A DNA stretch of 64,000 nt from positions 186,001 to 250,000 of the forward strand of contig JAJVIC010000001.1 of NCBI GenBank assembly GCA_022072225.1. The letters run 5' to 3'. The notes below the pieces were generated by a model. That model was not told the origin of the DNA. It saw only the letters and a list, made by a program, of their open reading frames with translations, and made no database searches. The stretch comes from Bacteroidia bacterium (GTDB taxonomy: Bacteria; Bacteroidota; Bacteroidia; SXHM01). Positions 27,101 to 33,977 of this stretch are shown one piece after another. The position numbers were made by a program, and so were the translations under genes. Positions within the stretch are counted from its first letter, which is position 1; the number at the start of each line of letters is the position of its first letter.

Positions 27101-28975
27101 ATGAATTTTGCCTTTAAATCAAGCAAGGAAAGCTTGTACAGAATTATACTTTTAATTTTTCTCACTGTTTCTTTTGCCTCTTACGGACAAAAGATGAATG
27201 ACGGAATGGGTGGCAGATTTCCACATCCTGTTGATTTGCGTAAAGCCGTTTCCTCTTTTAATTGCGGAAAGGTTGAAAGTGCCGACACCGCTGTTGTGAA
27301 ACAATATTTACTCTCAGCTATTGCCAACTTAAAAGGCTCAGATTTTTCAATTGATTTCCTTGAAGGAAAGCAAAGTAAAACAGGCTTGCATTATCTCTAC
27401 AGGCAGAATTATAGGGGAAAACCTGTTTACCGGGGAACAATAAAAATAAATCTGGATAAAAACGGCAGTATTATTTCGTTATTTGATAATACCTACCGGA
27501 TTTTAGAAACACCTGCAGGGGAATTTCCTGATACCGATGATTGTTACGATATTATTAAATCTATTTATAAGAATGACAACGATATAGTAAAGATATTTAT
27601 TGAAGAATTGTATTTTGATCTTGGGCCGAGACTTATCCCGGCTTCGCGAATTGAATTGTGGGATAAAAAAGGTAATTTTTTTGAATTGGTAATTGATGCT
27701 GACCAGATGATTGTTTACGAGCGCGACATGAATAGTTATTTTAATAACAATAGAATTCATGATGTGGATACTCCTGCATTGGCAAGGGTTTTTAACCCCG
27801 ATCCGCTGACAACTGCGGGTGTTATTTATGGTGCGCCCTATGAAGATGCTTCAGATGCAGATATTTCGCAGTTAAATATGCAGCGTCAGCAAGTAACCCT
27901 TGACGTTGCTTTTGAAAACGATACATTTAAACTGGAAAGCCCTTATTGTTTGATTACAGACCATTCCATTCCTGATGTAGCCCCTGTTACAAGCCTTACT
28001 CCCGATTTTGAATTTACCCGTTCGCAAGATGGTTTTGAAGATGTCAACGCCTTTTATCATATAAATGTTTATCATGATTATGTTCAGCAATTGGGCTTTG
28101 ATAACATAGTCAATTATCCTATTTGGGTTGATACACATGCAATGGGCGGTGCAGATAATTCTAATTTCAGTGCAGCAGGAAGCCCGCCACGCCTTTCTTT
28201 TGGTGAAGGCGGTGTGGATGATGCAGAAGATGCTGATGTTATTATTCATGAATACGGACATGCCATCTCACATTCAGCTGCTCCCGGAACTAACTCCGGA
28301 GCAGAAAGACTTGCATTGGATGAAGCGATTGGCGACTATTTTGCGGCATCGTATTCAAAATCCATTAATTCCTTTAACTGGGAAAAAATGTTTTCGTGGG
28401 ACGGGCATAATGAATTTTGGAACGGACGAGTTGTTGAAAGTGACAAGCATTATCCGGAAGATTTACAGAACAATTTATATAAAGATGCCGAACTCTGGTC
28501 ATCAACCATGATGCAGATAATGGATGATATCGGAAGAGAGAGAACGGATGAGATTATGATAGAAGCATTACACAGTTTCGCAACAAATATTTCAATGACT
28601 GATGCTGCGAACCTTGTGATTGCAGCAGATGTAGCTCTCAACGGAGGTGGTTATGTTGCCCCGATTCGCTACTGGATGTGTTTGCGTGGTTTTATTCCCT
28701 GTAATGTTGGTGTTGATGAGTTGGCTGAAACCCATTTCGCTGTAATCAATTCTTATGGATTTACTGCACGAAACGAACAGGCTGTTATACGGTTTAATTC
28801 TCCTCAAACAGGATTGCTGGAATTAACTGATGCAACTGGAAGGATTATCTATTCGGAAAAATTTTCAGAAGCTGATGAACTAAAAATCTCACCCAAGAAT
28901 GTTTCTTCTGGAATTTATTTGACGAAAGTTACTACTCAAAACTTCAGCAGCACTTATAAGCTGATGAAATGGTAA
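27101..28975 (+). CDS. Secreted thermolysin/fungalysin-like metallopeptidase with T9SS-like C-terminus
   Basis: A 624-residue exported zinc peptidase. After the signal peptide a propeptide of FTP/PepSY type (about 60-215, GLHYLYRQNYRGKPVYRGTI) is followed by the catalytic domain. HEYGH (His383, Glu384, His387) and the downstream glutamate in LALDEAIGDYF (Glu409) match gluzincins such as M4/M36. The C-terminal 75 residues resemble a T9SS sorting domain (ELTDATGRIIYSE, VSSGIYLTKVT) but lack the YPNP motif. It probably works with the adjacent M28 peptidase in extracellular protein use. Confidence 0.88.
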   Translation: MNFAFKSSKESLYRIILLIFLTVSFASYGQKMNDGMGGRFPHPVDLRKAVSSFNCGKVESADTAVVKQYLLSAIANLKGSDFSIDFLEGKQSKTGLHYLYRQNYRGKPVYRGTIKINLDKNGSIISLFDNTYRILETPAGEFPDTDDCYDIIKSIYKNDNDIVKIFIEELYFDLGPRLIPASRIELWDKKGNFFELVIDADQMIVYERDMNSYFNNNRIHDVDTPALARVFNPDPLTTAGVIYGAPYEDASDADISQLNMQRQQVTLDVAFENDTFKLESPYCLITDHSIPDVAPVTSLTPDFEFTRSQDGFEDVNAFYHINVYHDYVQQLGFDNIVNYPIWVDTHAMGGADNSNFSAAGSPPRLSFGEGGVDDAEDADVIIHEYGHAISHSAAPGTNSGAERLALDEAIGDYFAASYSKSINSFNWEKMFSWDGHNEFWNGRVVESDKHYPEDLQNNLYKDAELWSSTMMQIMDDIGRERTDEIMIEALHSFATNISMTDAANLVIAADVALNGGGYVAPIRYWMCLRGFIPCNVGVDELAETHFAVINSYGFTARNEQAVIRFNSPQTGLLELTDATGRIIYSEKFSEADELKISPKNVSSGIYLTKVTTQNFSSTYKLMKW

Positions 28976-29069
28976 ATTGCTTCGGCAGAATAATCATCTG
29001 TTTCCTGTGTAAATAACCTGTTTTTGAAGAATTTTATTCTGCAAATTGATTTTGTGTGAAATTTTGTTT

Positions 29070-29077
29070 TACATTTG
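29070..29077 (+). promoter_or_regulatory. -7 promoter box upstream of the sigma factor gene
   Basis: TACATTTG is an exact TAnnTTTG, with a TTG at 29046-29048 a plausible 21 bases upstream as the -33 part. It implies a 5' leader of about 140 bases before the ATG at 29223, which is unusual for this window and may hold regulation. I see no other gene in the 247-base gap 28976-29222. Confidence 0.6.
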
Positions 29078-29222
29078 TCCTCAACAAATCTCTAAACAGA
29101 AATTATTTGGGTTATACGTTTACTTTTTAAATAAGCGAATTCTACTTCACCCAAATACGTTATTGCTATAGTTCAAATCTCTACTTTTTTAATTCTTACA
29201 CAATTTTAAAAAAGGAGGAACT

Positions 29223-29822
29223 ATGCAATCCCATCAAACCGATGAGCAATTGATTAAAGGTTACCTGAATGGTAACGACAATTGTTTTGAGCAACTGCTC
29301 AAACGCCACAAAAACAAAATTTTCACTTACATAGTGCTTACTGTTAAGCAGCGTGATGTAGCTGAAGATATTTTTCAGGAAGTATTTCTGAAAGTGATTA
29401 ACACCATGAACAAAGGAACTTACAAGGAGGAAGGTAAATTTCTTCCATGGGTAATGCGCATTGCTCACAACATGGTGATGGATTATTTCCGCAACGGCAA
29501 AAAAATACAGTTTGTGGATAATGCCGATGATGAAGATGAGGAGAGTCTGGATATTTTTAAACTGCTGGAGAGTGATGAAAAGAATGCAGAAGAGAAAATT
29601 TTGGATGAAGAGATGGAGCAAGAAGTGCGCATCATGATTAACCGGCTTGATGATGAACAAAAAGAAGTGTTGCTGATGCGCCACTATGGAAAAATGAGTT
29701 TCAAGGAAATTGCGAAAATGACCAACGTGAATATTAATACTGCACTTGGACGAATGCGCTATGCAATACTTAACCTGAGGAGCATGATGAGTGAGAAAAA
29801 GGAAAAGAGAATTGCAGCCTGA
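29223..29822 (+). CDS. ECF-type sigma-70 factor
   Basis: A 199-residue RNA polymerase sigma factor. Region 2 is visible around DVAEDIFQEVFLKVINTMNK and VMRIAHNMVMDYFR, and region 4 as LDDEQKEVLLMRHYGKMSF followed by NVNINTALGRMRYAI (helix-turn-helix for -35 recognition). An acidic linker (DNADDEDEES) separates them. AGGAGG at 29214-29219 just before the ATG is one of the few Shine-Dalgarno-like sites in the window. No anti-sigma gene is adjacent. Confidence 0.92.
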   Translation: MQSHQTDEQLIKGYLNGNDNCFEQLLKRHKNKIFTYIVLTVKQRDVAEDIFQEVFLKVINTMNKGTYKEEGKFLPWVMRIAHNMVMDYFRNGKKIQFVDNADDEDEESLDIFKLLESDEKNAEEKILDEEMEQEVRIMINRLDDEQKEVLLMRHYGKMSFKEIAKMTNVNINTALGRMRYAILNLRSMMSEKKEKRIAA

Positions 29823-29837
29823 CTTCTTCTGCACTGT

Positions 29838-29879
29838 TGGGCGCAGCCGAAGTATAATAAAACCCTTCGGCTGTGCTCA
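29838..29879. repeat. Palindromic intergenic element (CTGAGC...CGAAG family)
   Basis: TGGGCGCAGCCGAAG at 29838-29852 pairs with CTTCGGCTGTGCTCA at 29865-29879, with two G-U type differences and a 12-base loop. It lies between the sigma factor gene and the HMG-CoA lyase gene and may also act as a terminator. A longer copy of the same family lies at 35684-35757. Confidence 0.7.
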
Positions 29880-29894
29880 GGGTGAAAAAACAGC

Positions 29895-29902
29895 TAATTT
29901 TG
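29895..29902 (+). promoter_or_regulatory. -7 promoter box of the HMG-CoA lyase gene
   Basis: TAATTTTG is an exact TAnnTTTG, four bases before the ATG at 29907. This predicts a leaderless transcript. Confidence 0.5.
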
Positions 29903-29906
29903 CTGC

Positions 29907-30755
29907 ATGAAAATTACCGAATGTCCGCGCGATGCCATGCAGGGAATACATGAGTTTATTCCGACAGAAAAAAAAGCTGCTTACATCAATTCACTGCTTA
30001 AAGTTGGTTTTGACACCATTGATTTCGGAAGTTTTGTTTCGCCCAAAGCCATTCCGCAGATGCGCGATACGTCTGAACTGGTGGGTAAATTGAATTTAAC
30101 AGGAACCAAATCAAAACTGCTTTCTATTGTATTAAATAAGCGCGGAGCTGAAGACGCAGCATCCTTTGATGAAATTACCTATCTCGGATTCCCGTTTTCT
30201 ATTTCCGAAACATTTCAGCAACGCAACGGAAATTCTACCATTGAAGAAAATCTGAAAAGGGTGGGTGAGGTGCAAACTATATGCATCAACAGAAATAAAA
30301 AATTGCTGGTGTATATTTCAATGGCTTTCGGAAACCCTTATGGAGATGAGTGGAGCAGCGATGTTGCTATTGGCTGGACACAAAAACTTTCACAACTTGG
30401 AATTAAATATTTCTCGCTGGCCGATACCATTGGCGTCTCCAATCCTGAGAATATCAGCTACATGTTTTCTAATTTAATTCCTGCTTTGCCGGAATTAGAA
30501 ATTGGTGCGCACCTGCATACAACGCCTGATAAATGGAAAGAAAAAGTTGAAGCCGCTTACAACAGCGGTTGCCGCAGTTTCGACAGTGCCATCAGAGGTT
30601 TTGGAGGTTGTCCGATGGCCTCTGATAAATTAACCGGCAACATGCCCACCGAAAATCTGCTGGGTTTTTTTGACGAGAAAAAGATGGAGACAGGAATTGA
30701 TAAAAAGGCTTTTGATGCAGCTTCGTTGCTGGCTTTGAAAACGTTTCCGGTTTAA
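29907..30755 (+). CDS. Hydroxymethylglutaryl-CoA lyase
   Basis: A 282-residue TIM-barrel enzyme of the HMGL-like family that splits HMG-CoA into acetoacetate and acetyl-CoA, the last step of leucine breakdown. The N-terminal ECPRDAMQGIHEFIPTEKK supplies the arginine-aspartate pair; HLHTTPDK holds the metal histidines; the catalytic cysteine lies in RGFGGCPMASDKLTGNMPTE. The length is slightly short but complete. It fits with the branched-chain ketoacid dehydrogenase E1 and lipoamide dehydrogenase found further along the window. Confidence 0.9.
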   Translation: MKITECPRDAMQGIHEFIPTEKKAAYINSLLKVGFDTIDFGSFVSPKAIPQMRDTSELVGKLNLTGTKSKLLSIVLNKRGAEDAASFDEITYLGFPFSISETFQQRNGNSTIEENLKRVGEVQTICINRNKKLLVYISMAFGNPYGDEWSSDVAIGWTQKLSQLGIKYFSLADTIGVSNPENISYMFSNLIPALPELEIGAHLHTTPDKWKEKVEAAYNSGCRSFDSAIRGFGGCPMASDKLTGNMPTENLLGFFDEKKMETGIDKKAFDAASLLALKTFPV

Positions 30756-30813
30756 TCTTCTTTCCTCATTTCCCCCGATACCTATCAGGGTTTTTGTTGT
30801 TGCGGTTTGGTGC
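30754..30813. repeat. 60-bp direct repeat, copy 1
   Basis: Identical over 60 bases to 31352-31411. It contains the imperfect dyad CCCGATACCTATCAGGG. The two copies flank the small secreted gene at 30833-31348. This copy begins within the last codon of the HMG-CoA lyase gene. Confidence 0.9.
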
Positions 30814-30832
30814 TGTTAGCAATGTGCGCTGT

Positions 30833-31348
30833 TTAGTATTGTATGTAATGAAAATGCTGACCGGTAACAGGAATAGCATTATTTTCTTTAATAAACTTAT
30901 TTGTGTCGACTAATCTGTAAGCAAACGGCAAGTAATAAATATAAGTGCCGCGTTCAGGTTTAAGGGAACTTATTAAACTGAAATTATTGATGATATTTTT
31001 TGTTTCAAAACTATTACCAATACCTAATAGCTTTTTTACATGATAGATATTTAAAACCTTCCCCGTTGAATCAACTTCAAATCTTAAAATCATATCACCT
31101 TTTATGTCATCCATTGCTGCCATAGGCAGATATTTTATATGATTCAATTCTGCTATAAATGAATCTTCAACACCAATCCATTTTTGTAATTGAATTTTTG
31201 AAATGCTTAAAGTAGTATCAAATTTCAATTGCCCTTTATCATTGTATAAAAGAGATTGGTCTGCTTGCCCAAAACATAATTGAGAGCAAGCCAGAAATAC
31301 CAAAAAAGCAGCTACAACATTTTTCATTTTCAATCCTATGTTTTTCAT
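30833..31348 (-). CDS. Small secreted protein, TonB C-terminal-like, last ORF of the cassette-like array
   Basis: A 171-residue exported protein; Met8 (31327) is an alternative start and gives the signal MKNVVAAFLVFLACSQLCFG. The C-terminal half (GDMILRFEVDSTGKVLNIYH, then PERGTYIYYLPFAYRLVD) follows the strand-helix-strand pattern of TonB C-terminal domains, which is an inference by eye. Its first codons and signal peptide share a perfect 32-bp block (31301-31332) with the unrelated gene at 33238-33591. It is flanked by the 60-bp direct repeats and is the last gene of the array. Confidence 0.7.
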   Translation of the reverse strand: MKNIGLKMKNVVAAFLVFLACSQLCFGQADQSLLYNDKGQLKFDTTLSISKIQLQKWIGVEDSFIAELNHIKYLPMAAMDDIKGDMILRFEVDSTGKVLNIYHVKKLLGIGNSFETKNIINNFSLISSLKPERGTYIYYLPFAYRLVDTNKFIKENNAIPVTGQHFHYIQY

Positions 31349-31351
31349 TTC

Positions 31352-31411
31352 AATCTTCTTTCCTCATTTCCCCCGATACCTATCAGGGTTTTTGTTGTTG
31401 CGGTTTGGTGC
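31352..31411. repeat. 60-bp direct repeat, copy 2
   Basis: Second perfect copy of the repeat at 30754-30813. It begins four bases upstream of the secreted ORF at 30833-31348 (on the minus strand) and separates it from the four-helix membrane ORF. Confidence 0.9.
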
Positions 31412-31428
31412 AGGTGTTAAGTGAACTA

Positions 31429-31797
31429 TCATCGATTCATTAACAGAATCAATATTCCACAACCCAAACAAAGCAAGGAACCAAACAATATTTTATCTGG
31501 GTTATTTCTAATTGCTTTTCTTTTGAGAAGATACCAGCATATTAACTGAAAAATAACAGCAGTTGATATTAGAGTAACTCCCAAACTTATTTTTCTATCA
31601 TATAATTTATTTGCATCTATAACTAATACTATTGACATATTGATAAAAAATAACCCAGCAATAAAACCTCTGTATGTGCTGTCAATAAAAGTGTGCCTGT
31701 TTTGAGGATTTTTGAATGTATAAAGAATAACCCCAATACCAAGTGCAAGAAATACCAAAGAAGAAATTAACCAATGTTCTATAATGAGTTTATTCAT
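31429..31797 (-). CDS. Small four-helix membrane protein of the cassette-like array
   Basis: A 122-residue integral membrane protein with four predicted helices (about 8-28, 42-62, 72-92, 102-120) and basic loops (KRKAIRNNPDK). No family is recognised. A 14-codon mini-ORF starts at the ATG of the repeat element (31834) and ends inside this gene's start, in the overlap ATGAATAA, so translation may be coupled. An AT-rich stretch precedes the gene. Confidence 0.65.
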   Translation of the reverse strand: MNKLIIEHWLISSLVFLALGIGVILYTFKNPQNRHTFIDSTYRGFIAGLFFINMSIVLVIDANKLYDRKISLGVTLISTAVIFQLICWYLLKRKAIRNNPDKILFGSLLCLGCGILILLMNR

Positions 31798-31831
31798 TTT
31801 TTATTTTCAATTTTTCATTATCCATTGCTTC

Positions 31832-31860
31832 CATCTCCCTTTGCGCGGGTTAGTTTTTAT
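31832..31860. repeat. Array boundary element, copy 1
   Basis: Plus-strand CATCTCCCTTTGCGCGGGTT followed by AGTTTTTAT. On the minus strand it runs from the stop codon of the lipoprotein ORF to an ATG. Near-identical copies lie at 32809-32837, 33220-33248 and 33589-33616, with a variant at 32568-32594. Confidence 0.9.
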
Positions 31861-32570
31861 TCCTTATTTATAGTCATTGAACAAATTTTGACTTGTTCAC
31901 CGCTTTTGTCTTCGATAAAAGAGAACTTGTAATTATCAAACCCTTTTTCATATACAGTATATCCCCAAACGGCTACTCCTTTGGCTTTATAGTTTTTTAA
32001 ACTATCGACATAAAAACCATTGATAATAGATTCTTTATAATTCCCCAAGACAGAATCGCGTTGAATGATTATTTTAAGAATTTCAGCAAAGTCCTTCTCA
32101 TCACCACAGAATGTATTTATATGACTGAATAACAGATCAAATTTTCTATCCTTTATATCAGTAAAAAATTTAAATGCTTCTTCTAAGTAAGGAGCAATTT
32201 CAATTAATTCTTCAACTGAATAGGAATATGATTTTCTGATATTATTATTGATAACAATTATTTCTATTGTTTCAAATTCCCAATTCTTATTCAATTCATC
32301 AAACAAAATGTAGGCTACTGATGATGCTAATTTTATTTCACCGTCTTTATCATCCCTTATTATTTTAGCATCGGTTAATTCTGCAACAATTTTTTTGTAT
32401 TCGCCCTCTTCTGAACTCCATCCATAATTATAATTAACCGAAATATCTTTTAATGTAAACCTTGATTTAATCAATGCTTCTGCTTCTTCAAGCCTTTTGG
32501 TTGAACAACCAAATAGAAATGTTACTGCAAATACAATCAGAATATATGTTTTAACATTTTTCCTTTTCAT
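31857..32570 (-). CDS. Lipoprotein of the cassette-like array, unknown
   Basis: A 237-residue lipoprotein (MKRKNVKTYILIVFAVTFLF, then GCSTK with lipobox Cys22). The mature part is mixed alpha/beta, with acidic segments and no motif I recognise. The stop codon lies in boundary element copy 1, and the ATG is part of the variant element at 32568-32594. Its first 18 bases resemble those of the secreted ORFs at 30833 and 33238 (ATGAAAAGGAAAAATGTT). Confidence 0.7.
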   Translation of the reverse strand: MKRKNVKTYILIVFAVTFLFGCSTKRLEEAEALIKSRFTLKDISVNYNYGWSSEEGEYKKIVAELTDAKIIRDDKDGEIKLASSVAYILFDELNKNWEFETIEIIVINNNIRKSYSYSVEELIEIAPYLEEAFKFFTDIKDRKFDLLFSHINTFCGDEKDFAEILKIIIQRDSVLGNYKESIINGFYVDSLKNYKAKGVAVWGYTVYEKGFDNYKFSFIEDKSGEQVKICSMTINKE

Positions 32571-32594
32571 CTCCTTTTGCGTAGGTTAGTTTTC
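32568..32594. repeat. Array boundary element, variant copy 2
   Basis: CATCTCCTTTTGCGTAGGTT plus AGTTTTC differs from the other copies at a few positions. It supplies the ATG of the lipoprotein ORF. Beyond it, 32595-32808 has no credible gene: it holds an A/T dyad at 32602-32622 (acttttttt...aaaaaaagt), a GC-richer remnant and AT-rich filler similar to common Bacteroidota intergenic sequence. Confidence 0.75.
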
Positions 32595-32808
32595 TCTTGT
32601 CACTTTTTTTTAGAAAAAAAGTAACCCAAAAAAGCGGAAAATTTTAATGAGCCCCGAAGGCTACTTGTCGCACAAGCCAGCGCCACCGTTGCCGCAGCCT
32701 TCACACCTCACGCGCGATGCTGCTGCTCCAAATTTTCCATTTGCCCTCACACGGTTTTCATTTTCCATTTTCAATTTTCCATTCTGCATTCTTAATTCTG
32801 CATTTCTT

Positions 32809-32837
32809 CATCTCCCTTTGCGCGGGTTAGTTTTTAT
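32809..32837. repeat. Array boundary element, copy 3
   Basis: Perfect copy of the 29-base element. It contains the stop codon of the three-helix ORF at 32827-33222. Its ATG at 32811 (minus strand) opens only a 17-codon frame, which suggests that a former ORF of the gap 32571-32808 has been lost. Confidence 0.9.
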
Positions 32838-33222
32838 TTCTCAATAATGTCAGAACTACAAATAATAAATATGCACCAAAAACAAACAACCATGATAATA
32901 TTTCTGATGATTTATGATTTGAATGTGATGTTCTTAATTCATTATAAATGGTTAAGTATCTTTTCTTTGAAACAAACCAAATTACAATTGGAATAACAAT
33001 TAAAAATCCGATTGGTATAATTATTCGTTTTTCTAAATGATCAGGCATATATCCATTGATAAAATAATACGCTAACAGATAAAATGAAAAAACATAGAAA
33101 GAAGAAGATACTGCTATAATAGATGAAGCGGTGAGCCATGGTAAGTCGTTTTTATACATGCCATTTTTATAGTATCTTTTGAAAACATGAAAGAAAATAA
33201 TCTTATACCACTTCATTTTCAT
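32827..33222 (-). CDS. Small three-helix membrane protein of the array (paralogue 1)
   Basis: A 131-residue membrane protein. A basic N-terminal amphipathic stretch (MKMKWYKIIFFHVFKRYYKN) is followed by three hydrophobic helices (about 30-52, 65-83, 108-126), with a conserved-looking KKRYLTIYNELR after the second. Layout and this motif match the ORF at 33615-33977 (KNRYKKIYLETKK), so the two are probably diverged paralogues. Function unknown. Its stop and start codons both lie in boundary elements. Confidence 0.65.
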   Translation of the reverse strand: MKMKWYKIIFFHVFKRYYKNGMYKNDLPWLTASSIIAVSSSFYVFSFYLLAYYFINGYMPDHLEKRIIIPIGFLIVIPIVIWFVSKKRYLTIYNELRTSHSNHKSSEILSWLFVFGAYLLFVVLTLLRNKN

Positions 33223-33248
33223 CTCCCTTTGCGCGGGTTAGTTTTTAT
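33220..33248. repeat. Array boundary element, copy 4
   Basis: Perfect 29-base copy. It holds the stop codon of the secreted ORF at 33238-33591 and the ATG of the three-helix ORF at 32827-33222. Confidence 0.9.
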
Positions 33249-33591
33249 AAAATCTATTAGGAAACTTTCTTATCAAGTCACATGTTTTTACAGTATCCAC
33301 ACATTTATTGCATTGTTCAGGCAATTTAAAAGTAGTAGCAGCATAATAAGGACTACTTACAATAACTGAATACCCAACAGAGCAATACAATTTAAATTTA
33401 GTTTCATAATTTGACAAATCAGTATCAAAGGCACTTCCATCCGTTCCCATTATTTTAGCTGAATAGTTAAAAGGATATTTTGTATTACTTGTATCTGGCT
33501 GTATGTTTAGGTTAAGTGTATAAGTTTCCTGCCCCCGCACCTCAAAAGCAAGCACCAACAAAAAAGCAGCTACAACATTTTTCATTTTCAT
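33238..33591 (-). CDS. Small secreted protein of the array, unknown
   Basis: A 117-residue exported protein with signal peptide MKMKNVVAAFLLVLAFEVRG, almost the same as that of the ORF at 30833-31348, although the mature parts are unrelated. The mature protein is beta-rich (YTLNLNIQPDTSNTKYPFNY) with four cysteines near the C-terminus (YCSVGYS, EQCNKCVDTVKTCD) that may form disulphides. No family is recognised. Confidence 0.65.
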   Translation of the reverse strand: MKMKNVVAAFLLVLAFEVRGQETYTLNLNIQPDTSNTKYPFNYSAKIMGTDGSAFDTDLSNYETKFKLYCSVGYSVIVSSPYYAATTFKLPEQCNKCVDTVKTCDLIRKFPNRFYKN

Positions 33592-33616
33592 CTCCCTTTG
33601 CGCGGGTTAGTTTTTT
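33589..33616. repeat. Array boundary element, copy 5
   Basis: Twenty-seven bases identical to the other copies, then TT instead of TAT. It joins the stop region of the ORF at 33615-33977 to the ATG of the secreted ORF at 33238-33591. Confidence 0.9.
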
Positions 33617-33977
33617 ACCAATATTTAAATGCAAAATAGAATGTCCAAATTACCCAGGCAAATATTAATATTGAAAAAACTATGTTATTATATTTCTTTG
33701 TTTCAAGGTATATTTTTTTATACCTGTTCTTATAATCAAACATGAAATAGTTAACTATAAAAAGAAATACAAAAACAACCACCATTAATACTGCGAATGT
33801 TGTTTTATCAAAATTTATGTAGTTGTACTTTCCAAATATCAGATAAATGTGAGCAACATTAAAAGAACAGAGAAGAGCTAAAAATCCGGAAGCTTCCGTT
33901 CCGGATATATCATAAGCCTTGTTAATGGTTGTTTTTTTGAAGAGTAGCAACAAGTTATAGTAGATTAATTTATACAT
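33615..33977 (-). CDS. Small three-helix membrane protein of the array (paralogue 2)
   Basis: A 120-residue membrane protein starting at 33977 (MYKLIYYNLLLLFKK). The start codon overlaps the stop of the 532-residue gene by eight bases (ATGTATAA), which suggests coupling. Three hydrophobic helices and the motif KNRYKKIYLETKKYN resemble the ORF at 32827-33222. First small ORF of the array in transcription order. Function unknown. Confidence 0.65.
   Translation of the reverse strand: MYKLIYYNLLLLFKKTTINKAYDISGTEASGFLALLCSFNVAHIYLIFGKYNYINFDKTTFAVLMVVVFVFLFIVNYFMFDYKNRYKKIYLETKKYNNIVFSILIFAWVIWTFYFAFKYW

Noticed and set aside
32647-32847. 66-residue plus-strand frame
   Set aside because: It is antisense to an array boundary element and has the composition of intergenic filler.
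30754-33977. Integron-type attC sites as explanation for the array boundaries
   Set aside because: The boundary element reads GGGTTAGTT on the plus strand, which does not fit the GTTRRRY core, and no complementary RYYYAAC partner or integrase gene is present in the window.
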